In this document: positions 7,671-15,054 of the stretch, in pieces | How the letters are laid out: each line of letters begins with the position of its first letter | Position numbering within the stretch: position 1 is the first letter of the stretch | Assembly: GCA_902481695.1 (NCBI GenBank) | Contig: CABSXY010000013.1 | Location: 1-16,684 of the forward strand | Length of the DNA: 16,684 nucleotides | Source: an uncultured Haemophilus sp. | GTDB taxonomy: Bacteria > Pseudomonadota > Gammaproteobacteria > Enterobacterales > Pasteurellaceae | Reading direction: 5' to 3' | The notes under the pieces: model-generated | Databases searched by the model: none | The model's input: the letters and a program-made list of their open reading frames with translations, nothing else | What the model was told of the DNA's origin: nothing | Position numbers and translations under genes: made by a program

Positions 7671-7688
7671 TATTAATATTTCAGGTTA

Positions 7689-7718
7689 ATTATTGATCTT
7701 TTTATTGAAACGTTTCAA
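7689..7718 (-). promoter_or_regulatory. Leftward promoter of the accessory operon with LacI-type operator over the -35
   Basis: Read leftward, TTGAAA (7713-7718, 5/6 to consensus), an 18-bp spacer and AATAAT (7689-7694, 5/6) form a promoter starting near 7682. The perfect 14-bp palindrome TTGAAACGTTTCAA (7705-7718), with the AACGTT centre typical of LacI-family operators, covers the -35, so a bound regulator would block RNA polymerase. Confidence 0.65.
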
Positions 7719-7735
7719 ACTAAGAATGTTTGTTT

Positions 7736-7751
7736 TGTGATAGCTGTCACA
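7736..7751. promoter_or_regulatory. CRP binding site of the accessory operon
   Basis: TGTGATAGCTGTCACA has both perfect CRP half-sites, TGTGA and TCACA, spaced by six bases and flanked by T-run and A-run. Its centre (7743.5) lies about 61.5 bp upstream of the inferred leftward start near 7682, the standard class I activator position. This implies cAMP-CRP control and a catabolic role. Confidence 0.85.
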
Positions 7752-7880
7752 AAATATTTTTATCTTCTGTTAGTGTAATAAAATGTGATTGGTTTAATTT
7801 ATACTAAAAGATAATTTATTGATGATATCTGGAAGGGGTTATGGCGGTTAAGTGTAGTTAAAATCTACAGGGTTTTTAAG

Positions 7881-7939
7881 TTATATTTTTGATTATTAGG
7901 AACATAATGTAAAAGGGAGCGAAAGCTCCCTTTTTTGTT
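7881..7939. repeat. Right copy of the 59-bp direct repeat containing a terminator
   Basis: 58/59 identical to 1337-1395 in the same orientation. It sits 21 bp beyond the stop of the leftward gene at 7961, so its hairpin serves that gene as the left copy serves pgdX, and keeps its transcript out of the accessory operon. Confidence 0.95.
7911..7936. terminator. Bidirectional intrinsic terminator, second copy
   Basis: GGGAGC-GAAA-GCTCCC flanked by AAAA and TTTTTT, identical to 1367-1392. It terminates the leftward small membrane protein gene. Confidence 0.9.
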
Positions 7940-7960
7940 GTCTATTGTCTTGTTATGTTC

Positions 7961-8278
7961 TTAAGTGTTAAAACCAATGTAGCAAACTGAGATTAAAACG
8001 ACATAAAAAATGATCGCACTTAGTAGCAATAATTTTACGGCGAGTTTTGGTTTATGCTGATGTAACTTATAAAGTAAACGGGCAATCAAAACCAAAACAA
8101 AAGGGTAAACCCAAAAGATAATCGAGAAAAGATCGATCTGAAAATCGCTCAGTGTAGGGTTTTTCACAAAAGAAGTCGAAAGCAGAGAGGCCATGGGCCA
8201 CAGTAAAATGGGTAAACAAAATGCCGCAAGTCCCCAAGCGAAGCCACTAAATCCTGTCGGCATAGTTTGTTTTTTCAT
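7961..8278 (-). CDS. Small inner membrane protein of unknown function
   Basis: I do not recognise this 105-residue protein. It has a short polar N-terminus (MKKQTMPTGFSG), a hydrophobic segment at about 13-35, a polar stretch with NPTLSDFQIDL, a second hydrophobic segment at about 48-68, a basic cytoplasmic-type loop (YKLHQHKPK) and a third hydrophobic segment at about 80-103. That makes roughly three membrane helices. It is divergent from glpG across 49 bp and ends near the right-hand terminator. Length, start context and fit between neighbours suggest a genuine gene. Confidence 0.75.
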   Translation of the reverse strand: MKKQTMPTGFSGFAWGLAAFCLPILLWPMASLLSTSFVKNPTLSDFQIDLFSIIFWVYPFVLVLIARLLYKLHQHKPKLAVKLLLLSAIIFYVVLISVCYIGFNT

Positions 8279-8327
8279 AATGAACCTTATATGATGAACA
8301 AAATTAAATGAAAAAGGAATATAGCAA

Positions 8328-8954
8328 ATGCAGCCTTTATTTGGTAGCGAAACAGATGGTATTCAAGAGAGAAAATTGGTGAAACGTCTATTAAGAAAGA
8401 AAAAAATTACGTTTATTTTGACCGCACTTTGTACGGTGATTTATCTCTTGCAGAATATCGGATTTGAAGAGCCAATTATGGATTTATTCCATTATCCAGC
8501 TTATTCTTGGGAAGATCAGGAAGTATGGCGCTATTTCACTCATGCTATTGTTCATTTATCGGTACCGCATATTTTATTTAACCTTTCGTGGTTTTGGTTA
8601 TTCGGTGGCGCGATTGAACGCCGATTTGGTTCTCTCCATTTTTTATTATTAGTTTTAGTCTCTGCAGCAGTGAGTGGCGCGGTACAGAATTATTTTACTG
8701 GTCCCGCCTTTTTCGGGCTATCTGGTGTGGTTTATGCCGTGTTAGGTTATGTGTTGGTGGTGGACAAATTGCACCCGCATAGTTTTGACTTGCCAGAAGG
8801 CTTTTTTACAATGTTACTGGTAGGGCTTGTATTTGGCTTTATTAGTCCGCTTTTTGGTATTAATATAGGGAATGCTGCCCACATTTCAGGCTTTATCTTA
8901 GGATTGGTTTGGGGATTTTTGCAGAGTAAAATTAAAGCTAAATCGTTTAGCTAA
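8328..8954 (+). CDS. glpG: Rhomboid-family intramembrane serine protease GlpG
   Basis: 208 residues with six predicted membrane helices. The rhomboid catalytic dyad is visible: Ser132 in GLSG (130-133) and His185 in AHISG. The oxyanion-side HILFN motif is at 81-85, and the L1-loop region WRYFTHAIVHLS is conserved. GlpG cleaves membrane protein segments within the bilayer; proposed roles include quality control of orphan membrane proteins. It resembles the crystallised H. influenzae GlpG but has about 16 more N-terminal residues, without the large cytoplasmic domain of the E. coli enzyme. AAAGGAATA upstream supports the start. A perfect uptake signal (8421-8429) lies inside the gene. It is followed 21 bp later by glpR, as in the glpEGR operon, but glpE is missing here. 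Confidence 0.95.
   Translation: MQPLFGSETDGIQERKLVKRLLRKKKITFILTALCTVIYLLQNIGFEEPIMDLFHYPAYSWEDQEVWRYFTHAIVHLSVPHILFNLSWFWLFGGAIERRFGSLHFLLLVLVSAAVSGAVQNYFTGPAFFGLSGVVYAVLGYVLVVDKLHPHSFDLPEGFFTMLLVGLVFGFISPLFGINIGNAAHISGFILGLVWGFLQSKIKAKSFS
8421..8429 (-). other. DNA uptake signal inside glpG
   Basis: ACCGCACTT, the reverse complement of the 9-base Hin-type core. Confidence 0.9.
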
Positions 8955-8975
8955 TTCAAATTTATAGGCATTTAT

Positions 8976-9731
8976 ATGAAACAATCATTACGCCATCAGA
9001 AAATAATTGAGCTTGTGAAGCTAAAAGGGTATGCCAGTACAGAAGAACTGGTTATCGAACTGGAAGTTAGCCCTCAGACTATTCGACGCGATCTGAATAT
9101 CCTTGCAGAACAAGATTTAATTCGTCGTCATCATGGTGGTGCCGCTCCTTCTTCTACCGCAGAAAACTCTGATTACATTGAACGTAAACAATTTTTCCCT
9201 TCTCAAAAAAGCGCCATTGCTCGTGAAGTGGCAAAACGTATTCCAAACGGTGCATCCTTATTTATTGATATTGGTACCACGCCTGAAGCGGTAGCTAGTG
9301 CCTTGTTAAACCATGAACGGTTACGCATTGTGACAAATAATATCAATGCAGCTCATTTATTACGCCAAAATGAAACTTTTGATATTACGATGGCAGGTGG
9401 CTCCTTACGTAAGGATGGTGGAATCATTGGTGAGGCAACGGTTAATTTTATTTCGCAATTCCGTTTAGACTTTGGAATTCTGGGCATTAGTGCAATAGAC
9501 CTTGATGGTTCATTGTTGGACTATGATTACCATGAAGTCCAAGTTAAACGAGCCATTATAGAAAGCTCTCGCCAAACGTTATTAGCGACCGACCATTCGA
9601 AATTCTCTCGACAAGCGATTGTGCGATTAGGGGAGCTTAAAGGTTTAGATTATCTTTTCACTGATGATGTGCCAAAACAAATTGCGGATTATTTAGAAAA
9701 TAGCAACACAAAGCTAGTGATTTGCAAATGA
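8976..9731 (+). CDS. glpR: GlpR, DeoR-family repressor of glycerol-3-phosphate genes
   Basis: 251 residues, against 252 in E. coli. The N-terminal winged helix-turn-helix spans about residues 5-57 (RHQKIIELVKLKGYASTEELV, SPQTIRRDLNIL, RRHHGGA). The C-terminal DeoR sugar-phosphate sensing domain spans about 75-235, with DIGTT, VTNNINAA, GGSLRKDGGIIG and ATDHSKF. It represses glycerol and glycerol-3-phosphate catabolic genes until glycerol-3-phosphate binds. The ribosome-binding site is weak, suggesting co-transcription with glpG 21 bp upstream. It ends at an uptake-signal hairpin at 9741-9770. Confidence 0.93.
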   Translation: MKQSLRHQKIIELVKLKGYASTEELVIELEVSPQTIRRDLNILAEQDLIRRHHGGAAPSSTAENSDYIERKQFFPSQKSAIAREVAKRIPNGASLFIDIGTTPEAVASALLNHERLRIVTNNINAAHLLRQNETFDITMAGGSLRKDGGIIGEATVNFISQFRLDFGILGISAIDLDGSLLDYDYHEVQVKRAIIESSRQTLLATDHSKFSRQAIVRLGELKGLDYLFTDDVPKQIADYLENSNTKLVICK

Positions 9732-9840
9732 TAGAATAGGAAGTGCGGCCAAAATTGACCGCACTTTTTTGGTAAGCATCCATGCCTAGCCACTGCTGTT
9801 TCGACCAATTCAAAATTAACTTCATTCACCCAACCTCCTT
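9658..9840 (-). pseudogene. Possible relic of a leftward small gene with a strong Shine-Dalgarno
   Basis: Leftward AAGGAGG (9834-9840) stands 8 bases before ATG at 9825, which opens a 55-codon frame (MKLILNWSKQQW...) running into the antisense of glpR. It also stands 4 bases before GTG at 9829, which opens a 46-codon frame (beginning VNEVNFELVETAVARHG). The latter start looks protein-like for about 20 residues and then runs into the uptake-signal hairpin, as if a longer gene had been cut. No function is claimed. Confidence 0.25.
9741..9770 (+). terminator. glpR terminator built from an inverted pair of uptake signals
   Basis: AAGTGCGG (9741-9748) pairs with CCGCACTT (9759-9766), and TTTTTT follows. 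The right arm is a perfect uptake core; the left arm has GGC instead of GGT at its end. Inverted uptake-signal pairs used as terminators are common in Haemophilus. Confidence 0.85.
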
Positions 9841-10074
9841 ATTGATGTGAGATGAAACTAATTTTGCTGCAATAGTTGTTAAATTTTAGGGATACAAATG
9901 GAGGGCAAATCATTCGACTGCCAATTCTTTATTTAGGACAACGGGGAAGGTTTGCTTGAAGAGTCAAGAAAGACTAGAGCTTGATAGATCAAGTGGGTAC
10001 ATCGAGATCCCTCTCTAAATGTAATTTATTTATACTGCTGTTTTGGTAAAAAGGAAATCTTAAAATTATAAATA

Positions 10075-10090
10075 TGTGATCGAGATCACA
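10075..10090. promoter_or_regulatory. Orphan CRP-type binding site
   Basis: TGTGATCGAGATCACA has two perfect CRP half-sites around six bases, yet no intact gene starts beside it: glpR ends at 9731 and trmL ends at 10154. Read leftward, TATAAA at 10029-10034 would start transcription near 10022, placing the site near -60.5. Confidence 0.7.
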
Positions 10091-10108
10091 AATTAAATGC
10101 AAAAAGAA

Positions 10109-10141
10109 AGCTGCTTATTTTTGTTTAGAAAATAAGCAGCT
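10109..10141 (-). terminator. Terminator of the rsmD-trmL transcript
   Basis: AGCTGCTTATTTT (10109-10121) and AAAATAAGCAGCT (10129-10141) form a perfect 13-bp stem with a 7-base loop. On the leftward strand TTCTTTTT follows. It lies 13 bp after the trmL stop. Confidence 0.85.
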
Positions 10142-10153
10142 ATTTTATTGGTT

Positions 10154-10639
<486 letters not shown>

Positions 10640-11224
10640 CTAATCTTTTTGATACAGGCGGTAACTCACCATACCTGTGGTTTTTTCTTTTAGTAATTGC
10701 CAATTTTCAGGCACGCTTAGCGGTTTGTCTTTTTCTGTTTCCACATAAATCAATGCATGAGGTAAGAGCCAATTCTTTTCTTCTAAGAGGGCAATTGCTT
10801 GTTCAGCTAAACCAAAATGAAAAGGCGGATCCAAAAATACCACATCAAAGTGCGGTTGATTTTGCACTTGTTTTAAAAACTCCAAGCTATTTTGATTGAT
10901 TACTTGAGCTTGTTCATTCGTCGTTTTTAGCGTTTGCAAATTTTTCTTTAATTGATTCGCCACGGTTTTATCCAACTCTAAAAACGTTACCTGTTTCGCT
11001 TGTCGAGAAAGAGCCTCAAAGCCAAGTGAGCCACTACCCGCAAAGCAATCAAGACAATGGCTATCCACAATGTAAGGCATCAACCAGTTGAATAAGGTTT
11101 CTTTTACTCGATCACCTGTAGGACGCAAACCTTCCGCATTTAAAACTGGCAATTTTCGTCCACGCCAAAGACCCGCGATGATTCGAACTTCGCCTTTGGC
11201 ATTTTGAACTTGCATTTTTTTCAT
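10640..11224 (-). CDS. rsmD: 16S rRNA (guanine966-N2)-methyltransferase RsmD
   Basis: 194 residues. RsmD methylates G966 of 16S rRNA during 30S assembly. Family features are GLRPTGDRVKETLFNWL (32-48), the S-adenosylmethionine-binding DCFAGSGSLGFEAL (59-72), LELD (82-85) for ribose binding, and the catalytic DPPF (132-135). It is divergent from ftsY, the common rsmD/ftsY pairing in gamma-proteobacteria. An alternative start is the Met at residue 4 (11215). An uptake signal (10848-10856) lies inside the gene. Confidence 0.95.
   Translation of the reverse strand: MKKMQVQNAKGEVRIIAGLWRGRKLPVLNAEGLRPTGDRVKETLFNWLMPYIVDSHCLDCFAGSGSLGFEALSRQAKQVTFLELDKTVANQLKKNLQTLKTTNEQAQVINQNSLEFLKQVQNQPHFDVVFLDPPFHFGLAEQAIALLEEKNWLLPHALIYVETEKDKPLSVPENWQLLKEKTTGMVSYRLYQKD
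10848..10856 (+). other. DNA uptake signal inside rsmD
   Basis: AAGTGCGGT core on the plus strand, preceded by A and followed by TGATTTT. Confidence 0.9.
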
Positions 11225-11272
11225 AAAGAAACAGATTTTTAGTGAAAATTGTGCTTAGTTTAGACGATTTTT

Positions 11273-11281
11273 TGCTAGAAT
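11273..11281 (+). promoter_or_regulatory. Candidate extended -10 promoter of ftsYEX
   Basis: TGCTAGAAT matches the extended -10 form (TGnTATAAT, 5/6 in the hexamer) with no good -35 upstream. It lies 41 bp before the ftsY start. Confidence 0.4.
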
Positions 11282-11322
11282 AGGCAGTATTTTTTACAGA
11301 TTTGTGTTTAAGAGAAGAATTT

Positions 11323-12780
11323 ATGTCAGAAGAAAAGAAAAAAGGTGGATTTTGGGCCTCCCTTTTTGGTCGCAATAAAAAGCAAGAAGAACAAAAAATT
11401 GAGCCAACTATTGAAGAGTCATCTGTTGAATCTGCCGATGTTTCGCCTACGGAAGAGATTGTTCACAATAGCGAGAACGTTCAATTAGAACAAGTTGAAC
11501 AGGAAGAATTACAGGAGTTAGCAGAACAGCTGCAAGAGGATAAAGCTGAGAATACCGTTGTTGCGCATATTGAACCTGTTGTAGAAGAAGTGATTTCACC
11601 TGAAAGTGCGGTCAACATTGAGCCAGTTTTAGATACACCGGTGATTGAGGCAACGGCTGAAGAGACAGAAAAAACAGAAGAAATTTCTACCGCACTTTCT
11701 GCGGAAGAACCAACAGAAAGCATTATTGAGCAAGATAATGTCGTTGAAGATCTTCCTGTAGTTGATGCTGAGATTGAGCCTGAAATTGTTGAAGATGTTA
11801 AAGATGAATTCCGTTCAGATATTAATACCGAAACGCAAGAAAAACCAAGTGAAAGTGGCTTTTTTAGTCGTTTAGTCAAAGGTTTACTCAAAACTAAACA
11901 AAATATTGGTGCAGGTTTCCGAGCGTTCTTTTTAGGTAAAAAGATTGACGATGATTTATTTGAAGAGTTGGAAGAGCAGCTTTTAATTGCCGATATTGGC
12001 GTGCCAACAACGAATAAAATCATTAAGAATTTAACCGAGCACGCAAGTCGTAAACAGTTACAAGATGCGGAATTGCTTTACCAACAACTTAAAGTTGAAA
12101 TGGTAGAAATTCTAAAACCGGTTGCCAAACCATTGGTCATTGATACGACTAAAAAGCCTTATGTTATTTTGATGGTGGGTGTAAACGGTGTAGGTAAAAC
12201 AACCACAATTGGTAAATTGGCTCGCAAATTCCAAAATGAAGGCAAATCAGTCATGTTAGCGGCAGGGGATACTTTCCGTGCAGCTGCAGTAGAACAACTC
12301 CAAGTATGGGGAGAACGTAATAATATTTCGGTGGTGGCACAAAGTACAGGTTCAGATTCTGCATCGGTAATCTTTGATGCGATGCAATCTGCTGCGGCAC
12401 GTAATATTGATATTTTAATTGCGGATACGGCAGGTCGTTTACAAAATAAAAATAATCTCATGGATGAATTGAAGAAGATTGTTCGTGTCATGAGAAAATA
12501 TGATGAAACCGCACCGCACGAAATCATGCTTACCTTAGATGCGGGTACAGGGCAGAATGCAATTAGCCAAGCCAAACTCTTTAATGAGGCGGTTGGGTTA
12601 ACAGGTATTACATTAACCAAATTAGACGGAACAGCAAAAGGTGGGGTAATTTTCGCCATTGCAGATCAGTTTAATTTACCCATTCGTTATATTGGTGTGG
12701 GTGAAAAGATAGAAGATTTACGCGAATTTAATGCAGAAGAATTTATTGAAGCATTGTTTGTTCACGAAAATGAAGAATAA
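11323..12780 (+). CDS. ftsY: FtsY, signal recognition particle receptor GTPase
   Basis: 485 residues from the ATG at 11323, preceded by AGAGAAG; an in-frame ATG at 11302 would add seven unconserved residues. FtsY docks ribosome-SRP complexes at the inner membrane for co-translational insertion. Residues 1-18 are basic and aromatic (SEEKKKGGFWASLFG), then a long glutamate-rich A domain runs to about residue 175, the N domain from about 178 to 270, and the G domain after that. GTPase motifs: GVNGVGKTT (286-294), DTFRAAA (316-322), DTAGR (368-372) and TKLDGTAKGG (432-441). The low-complexity A domain contains two uptake signals in opposite orientation (11604-11612, 11689-11697). It heads the ftsYEX operon, with ftsE 14 bp downstream. 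Confidence 0.97.
   Translation: MSEEKKKGGFWASLFGRNKKQEEQKIEPTIEESSVESADVSPTEEIVHNSENVQLEQVEQEELQELAEQLQEDKAENTVVAHIEPVVEEVISPESAVNIEPVLDTPVIEATAEETEKTEEISTALSAEEPTESIIEQDNVVEDLPVVDAEIEPEIVEDVKDEFRSDINTETQEKPSESGFFSRLVKGLLKTKQNIGAGFRAFFLGKKIDDDLFEELEEQLLIADIGVPTTNKIIKNLTEHASRKQLQDAELLYQQLKVEMVEILKPVAKPLVIDTTKKPYVILMVGVNGVGKTTTIGKLARKFQNEGKSVMLAAGDTFRAAAVEQLQVWGERNNISVVAQSTGSDSASVIFDAMQSAAARNIDILIADTAGRLQNKNNLMDELKKIVRVMRKYDETAPHEIMLTLDAGTGQNAISQAKLFNEAVGLTGITLTKLDGTAKGGVIFAIADQFNLPIRYIGVGEKIEDLREFNAEEFIEALFVHENEE
11604..11697. repeat. Two opposed uptake signals inside the FtsY acidic domain
   Basis: AAGTGCGGT at 11604-11612 and ACCGCACTT at 11689-11697, 85 bp apart, both in the glutamate-rich region coding for ESAVNI and TALSAEE. 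They are in frame and harmless to the reading frame. Confidence 0.85.
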
Positions 12781-12794
12781 AAAGGAATAATAAA

Positions 12795-13451
12795 GTGATT
12801 CGATTTTCAAATGTCTCTAAAGCTTATCACGGTGCGACTCAGCCGGCCTTGCAAGGCTTGAATTTTCATCTTCCTGTTGGAAGTATGACTTATCTTGTTG
12901 GGCATTCTGGCGCGGGTAAAAGTACCTTGCTTAAATTAATCATGGGAATGGAAAAGGCGAATGCTGGTAATATCTGGTTTAATGGTCATGATATTACGCG
13001 TTTGTCTAAATATGAAATCCCATTTTTACGCCGCCAAATCGGTATGGTTCACCAAGATTACCGTCTATTAACGGATCGTAGCGTAGCAGAAAATGTGGCG
13101 TTGCCATTGATTATTGCTGGCATGAACCCGAAAGAAGCACATACACGCGCATTGGTTGCATTAGATCGTGTGGGCTTACGTAGTAAAGCGAATTATATGC
13201 CGCCACAAATCTCAGGTGGTGAGCAACAACGTGTCGATATCGCGCGTGCAATCGTACATAAACCGCAACTTTTATTAGCGGATGAGCCTACAGGTAACCT
13301 TGATGATGAACTTTCCTTAGGGATTTTTAATCTTTTTGAAGAGTTTAATCGTTTAGGCATGACGGTGTTAATTGCGACACACGATATCAATTTAATTCAA
13401 CAAAAACCAAAACCATGTCTTGTACTTGAACAAGGCTACTTACGCTATTAA
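12795..13451 (+). CDS. ftsE: FtsE, cell-division ABC ATPase
   Basis: 218 residues, starting at GTG (MIRFSNVSKAYHG), the usual FtsE N-terminus, with AGGA upstream. ABC motifs are intact: Walker A GHSGAGKS (36-43), Q-loop Gln87, signature ISGGEQQR (139-146), Walker B LLLADEP (159-165) and switch His196. With FtsX it forms a membrane complex that links FtsZ-ring state to activation of septal peptidoglycan hydrolases through EnvC-type partners. It is 14 bp after ftsY and 9 bp before ftsX, a tight operon. Confidence 0.97.
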   Translation: MIRFSNVSKAYHGATQPALQGLNFHLPVGSMTYLVGHSGAGKSTLLKLIMGMEKANAGNIWFNGHDITRLSKYEIPFLRRQIGMVHQDYRLLTDRSVAENVALPLIIAGMNPKEAHTRALVALDRVGLRSKANYMPPQISGGEQQRVDIARAIVHKPQLLLADEPTGNLDDELSLGIFNLFEEFNRLGMTVLIATHDINLIQQKPKPCLVLEQGYLRY

Positions 13452-13460
13452 GGATAAAAA

Positions 13461-14393
13461 ATGACAAGACGTATTGATGCTTCTTTTGGCGTGCAAACTG
13501 CTTATACTTTGCGTTCTGTTTTGAACGATTTAGTAAAACGTAAATTTGGTACATTGCTAACGATTTTAGTTATTGCCGTGTCTTTAACGATTCCAACGGT
13601 GAGCTATTTGTTATGGAAAAATTTACACTTAGCGACGACTCAATTTTATCCGGAAAGTGAACTCACGATCTATTTGCACAAAAATTTAAGTGAAGAAGAT
13701 GCTAACTTAGTGGTAGAAAAAATCCGTCAGCAAGAAGGTGTGGAATCGTTAAATTATGTTTCTCGTCAAGACAGTTTGAAAGAATTTAAAAGTTGGTCTG
13801 GTTTTGGTGAAGAGTTAGAAATTTTAGATGACAACCCATTGCCGGCAGTGGTGATGGTGAAACCGTCTAAAGCGTTTAATGAATCAGAAAAACGAGCTGA
13901 GTTACGCGCAAATTTAAATAAAATTAAAGGCGTGCAAGAAGTTCGTCTCGATAACGATTGGATGGAAAAATTGACCGCACTTTCGTGGCTTTTCGCACAC
14001 GTGGCAATTTTCTGCACGGTGTTAATGACAATAGCCGTATTCCTGGTTATCGGAAATAGCATTCGTTCCGATGTTTATAGCAGTCGTGCAAGTATTGATG
14101 TGATGAAGCTATTAGGTGCAACGGATCAATTTATTCTTCGTCCTTATCTTTATACTGGTATGATTTATGCTGTGCTAGGTGGATTTGTCGCAGCTGTATT
14201 TAGTAGTCTTATTGTGGGTTACTTTACTTCTGCAGTGAAATATGTGACGGATATCTTTGCAGTTACATTTGAGCTCAATGGGTTAGGTGTAGGCGAGCTG
14301 ATCTTCTTATTAGTAAGTTGCTTGATTATGGGTTATGTTGGTGCATGGATTGCAGCAACAAGACATATTGCAATGTTAGATAACAAACTATAG
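13461..14393 (+). CDS. ftsX: FtsX, cell-division ABC-like membrane protein
   Basis: 310 residues. It has a cytoplasmic N-terminus, a first membrane helix at about 32-53, a large periplasmic domain at about 54-170 (LTIYLHKNLSEEDANLV...), then three more helices in the C-terminal part (about 175-198, 225-255 and 275-298). The late SRASIDVMKLLGATDQFI segment is the conserved FtsE-coupling region. It partners FtsE. An uptake signal (13974-13982) lies near the end of the periplasmic domain. The gene is followed by an inverted uptake-signal terminator at 14408-14475. Confidence 0.96.
   Translation: MTRRIDASFGVQTAYTLRSVLNDLVKRKFGTLLTILVIAVSLTIPTVSYLLWKNLHLATTQFYPESELTIYLHKNLSEEDANLVVEKIRQQEGVESLNYVSRQDSLKEFKSWSGFGEELEILDDNPLPAVVMVKPSKAFNESEKRAELRANLNKIKGVQEVRLDNDWMEKLTALSWLFAHVAIFCTVLMTIAVFLVIGNSIRSDVYSSRASIDVMKLLGATDQFILRPYLYTGMIYAVLGGFVAAVFSSLIVGYFTSAVKYVTDIFAVTFELNGLGVGELIFLLVSCLIMGYVGAWIAATRHIAMLDNKL
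13974..13982 (-). other. DNA uptake signal inside ftsX
   Basis: ACCGCACTT, the reverse complement of the Hin-type core. Confidence 0.9.
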
Positions 14394-14407
14394 ATTTCAT
14401 TTATATT

Positions 14408-14475
14408 AAAGTGCGGTCATTTTTTGTCGTGTTTTTAGCGGAAAAACATTCGGGAAAAAATGACCGCACTTTTTT
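14408..14475 (+). terminator. ftsYEX terminator made of a perfect inverted pair of uptake signals
   Basis: Arms 14408-14425 and 14455-14472 are perfect 18-bp complements containing AAAGTGCGGTCATTTTTT, with a 29-base loop and Ts after the second arm. Each arm carries a full uptake signal with part of the extended A/T-rich consensus. Confidence 0.9.
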
Positions 14476-14503
14476 GTATATGGAAATTAATTGAACAAAA
14501 AGC

Positions 14504-14532
14504 TTGCATAATTAGGTGTTTTTGTGTAATAT
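14504..14532 (+). promoter_or_regulatory. Promoter of the S10 ribosomal protein operon
   Basis: TTGCAT (14504-14509), a 17-bp spacer and TAATAT (14527-14532) predict a start near 14539 and a leader of about 188 nt, close to the E. coli S10 leader length. Confidence 0.7.
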
Positions 14533-14538
14533 CCACGA

Positions 14539-15038
<500 letters not shown>

Positions 15039-15054
15039 TTAAGAGGTTATTACA

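Larger units (their letters stand above)
7648..7960. other. Intergenic region: operon promoter, then right edge of accessory block
   Basis: These 313 bp contain, from left to right, a lone operator half-site, the leftward promoter with palindromic operator, a CRP site, an A+T-rich stretch (7755-7880), and the right copy of the 59-bp repeat. In 7831-7861 a GGAAGGGG run precedes a six-codon rightward frame (MAVKCS), too short to call a gene. Confidence 0.75.
9732..10153. other. 422-bp gene-poor region between glpR and trmL
   Basis: Left to right this holds the glpR terminator (9741-9770), a very good leftward Shine-Dalgarno with only a short frame behind it (9658-9840), two small hairpins (9955-9993), a leftward TATAAA (10029-10034), an orphan CRP site (10075-10090) and the trmL terminator (10109-10141). 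No convincing protein gene is seen. It may be the wreck of a lost leftward gene. Confidence 0.6.

Noticed and set aside
1337..7939. Insertion sequence or composite transposon
   Set aside because: No transposase or terminal inverted repeats are seen; the flanking repeats are direct copies of a terminator, not an IS.
11481..12023. Long leftward open frame of 180 codons, rich in serine
   Set aside because: It is the antisense of the glutamate-rich FtsY A domain (GAA/GAG codons read backward as serine codons); no ribosome-binding site and no family resemblance.
12159..12659. Leftward open frame of 166 codons
   Set aside because: Antisense shadow of the conserved FtsY GTPase domain.
13766..14062. 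Leftward open frame of 98 codons
   Set aside because: Antisense to ftsX; no upstream signals.
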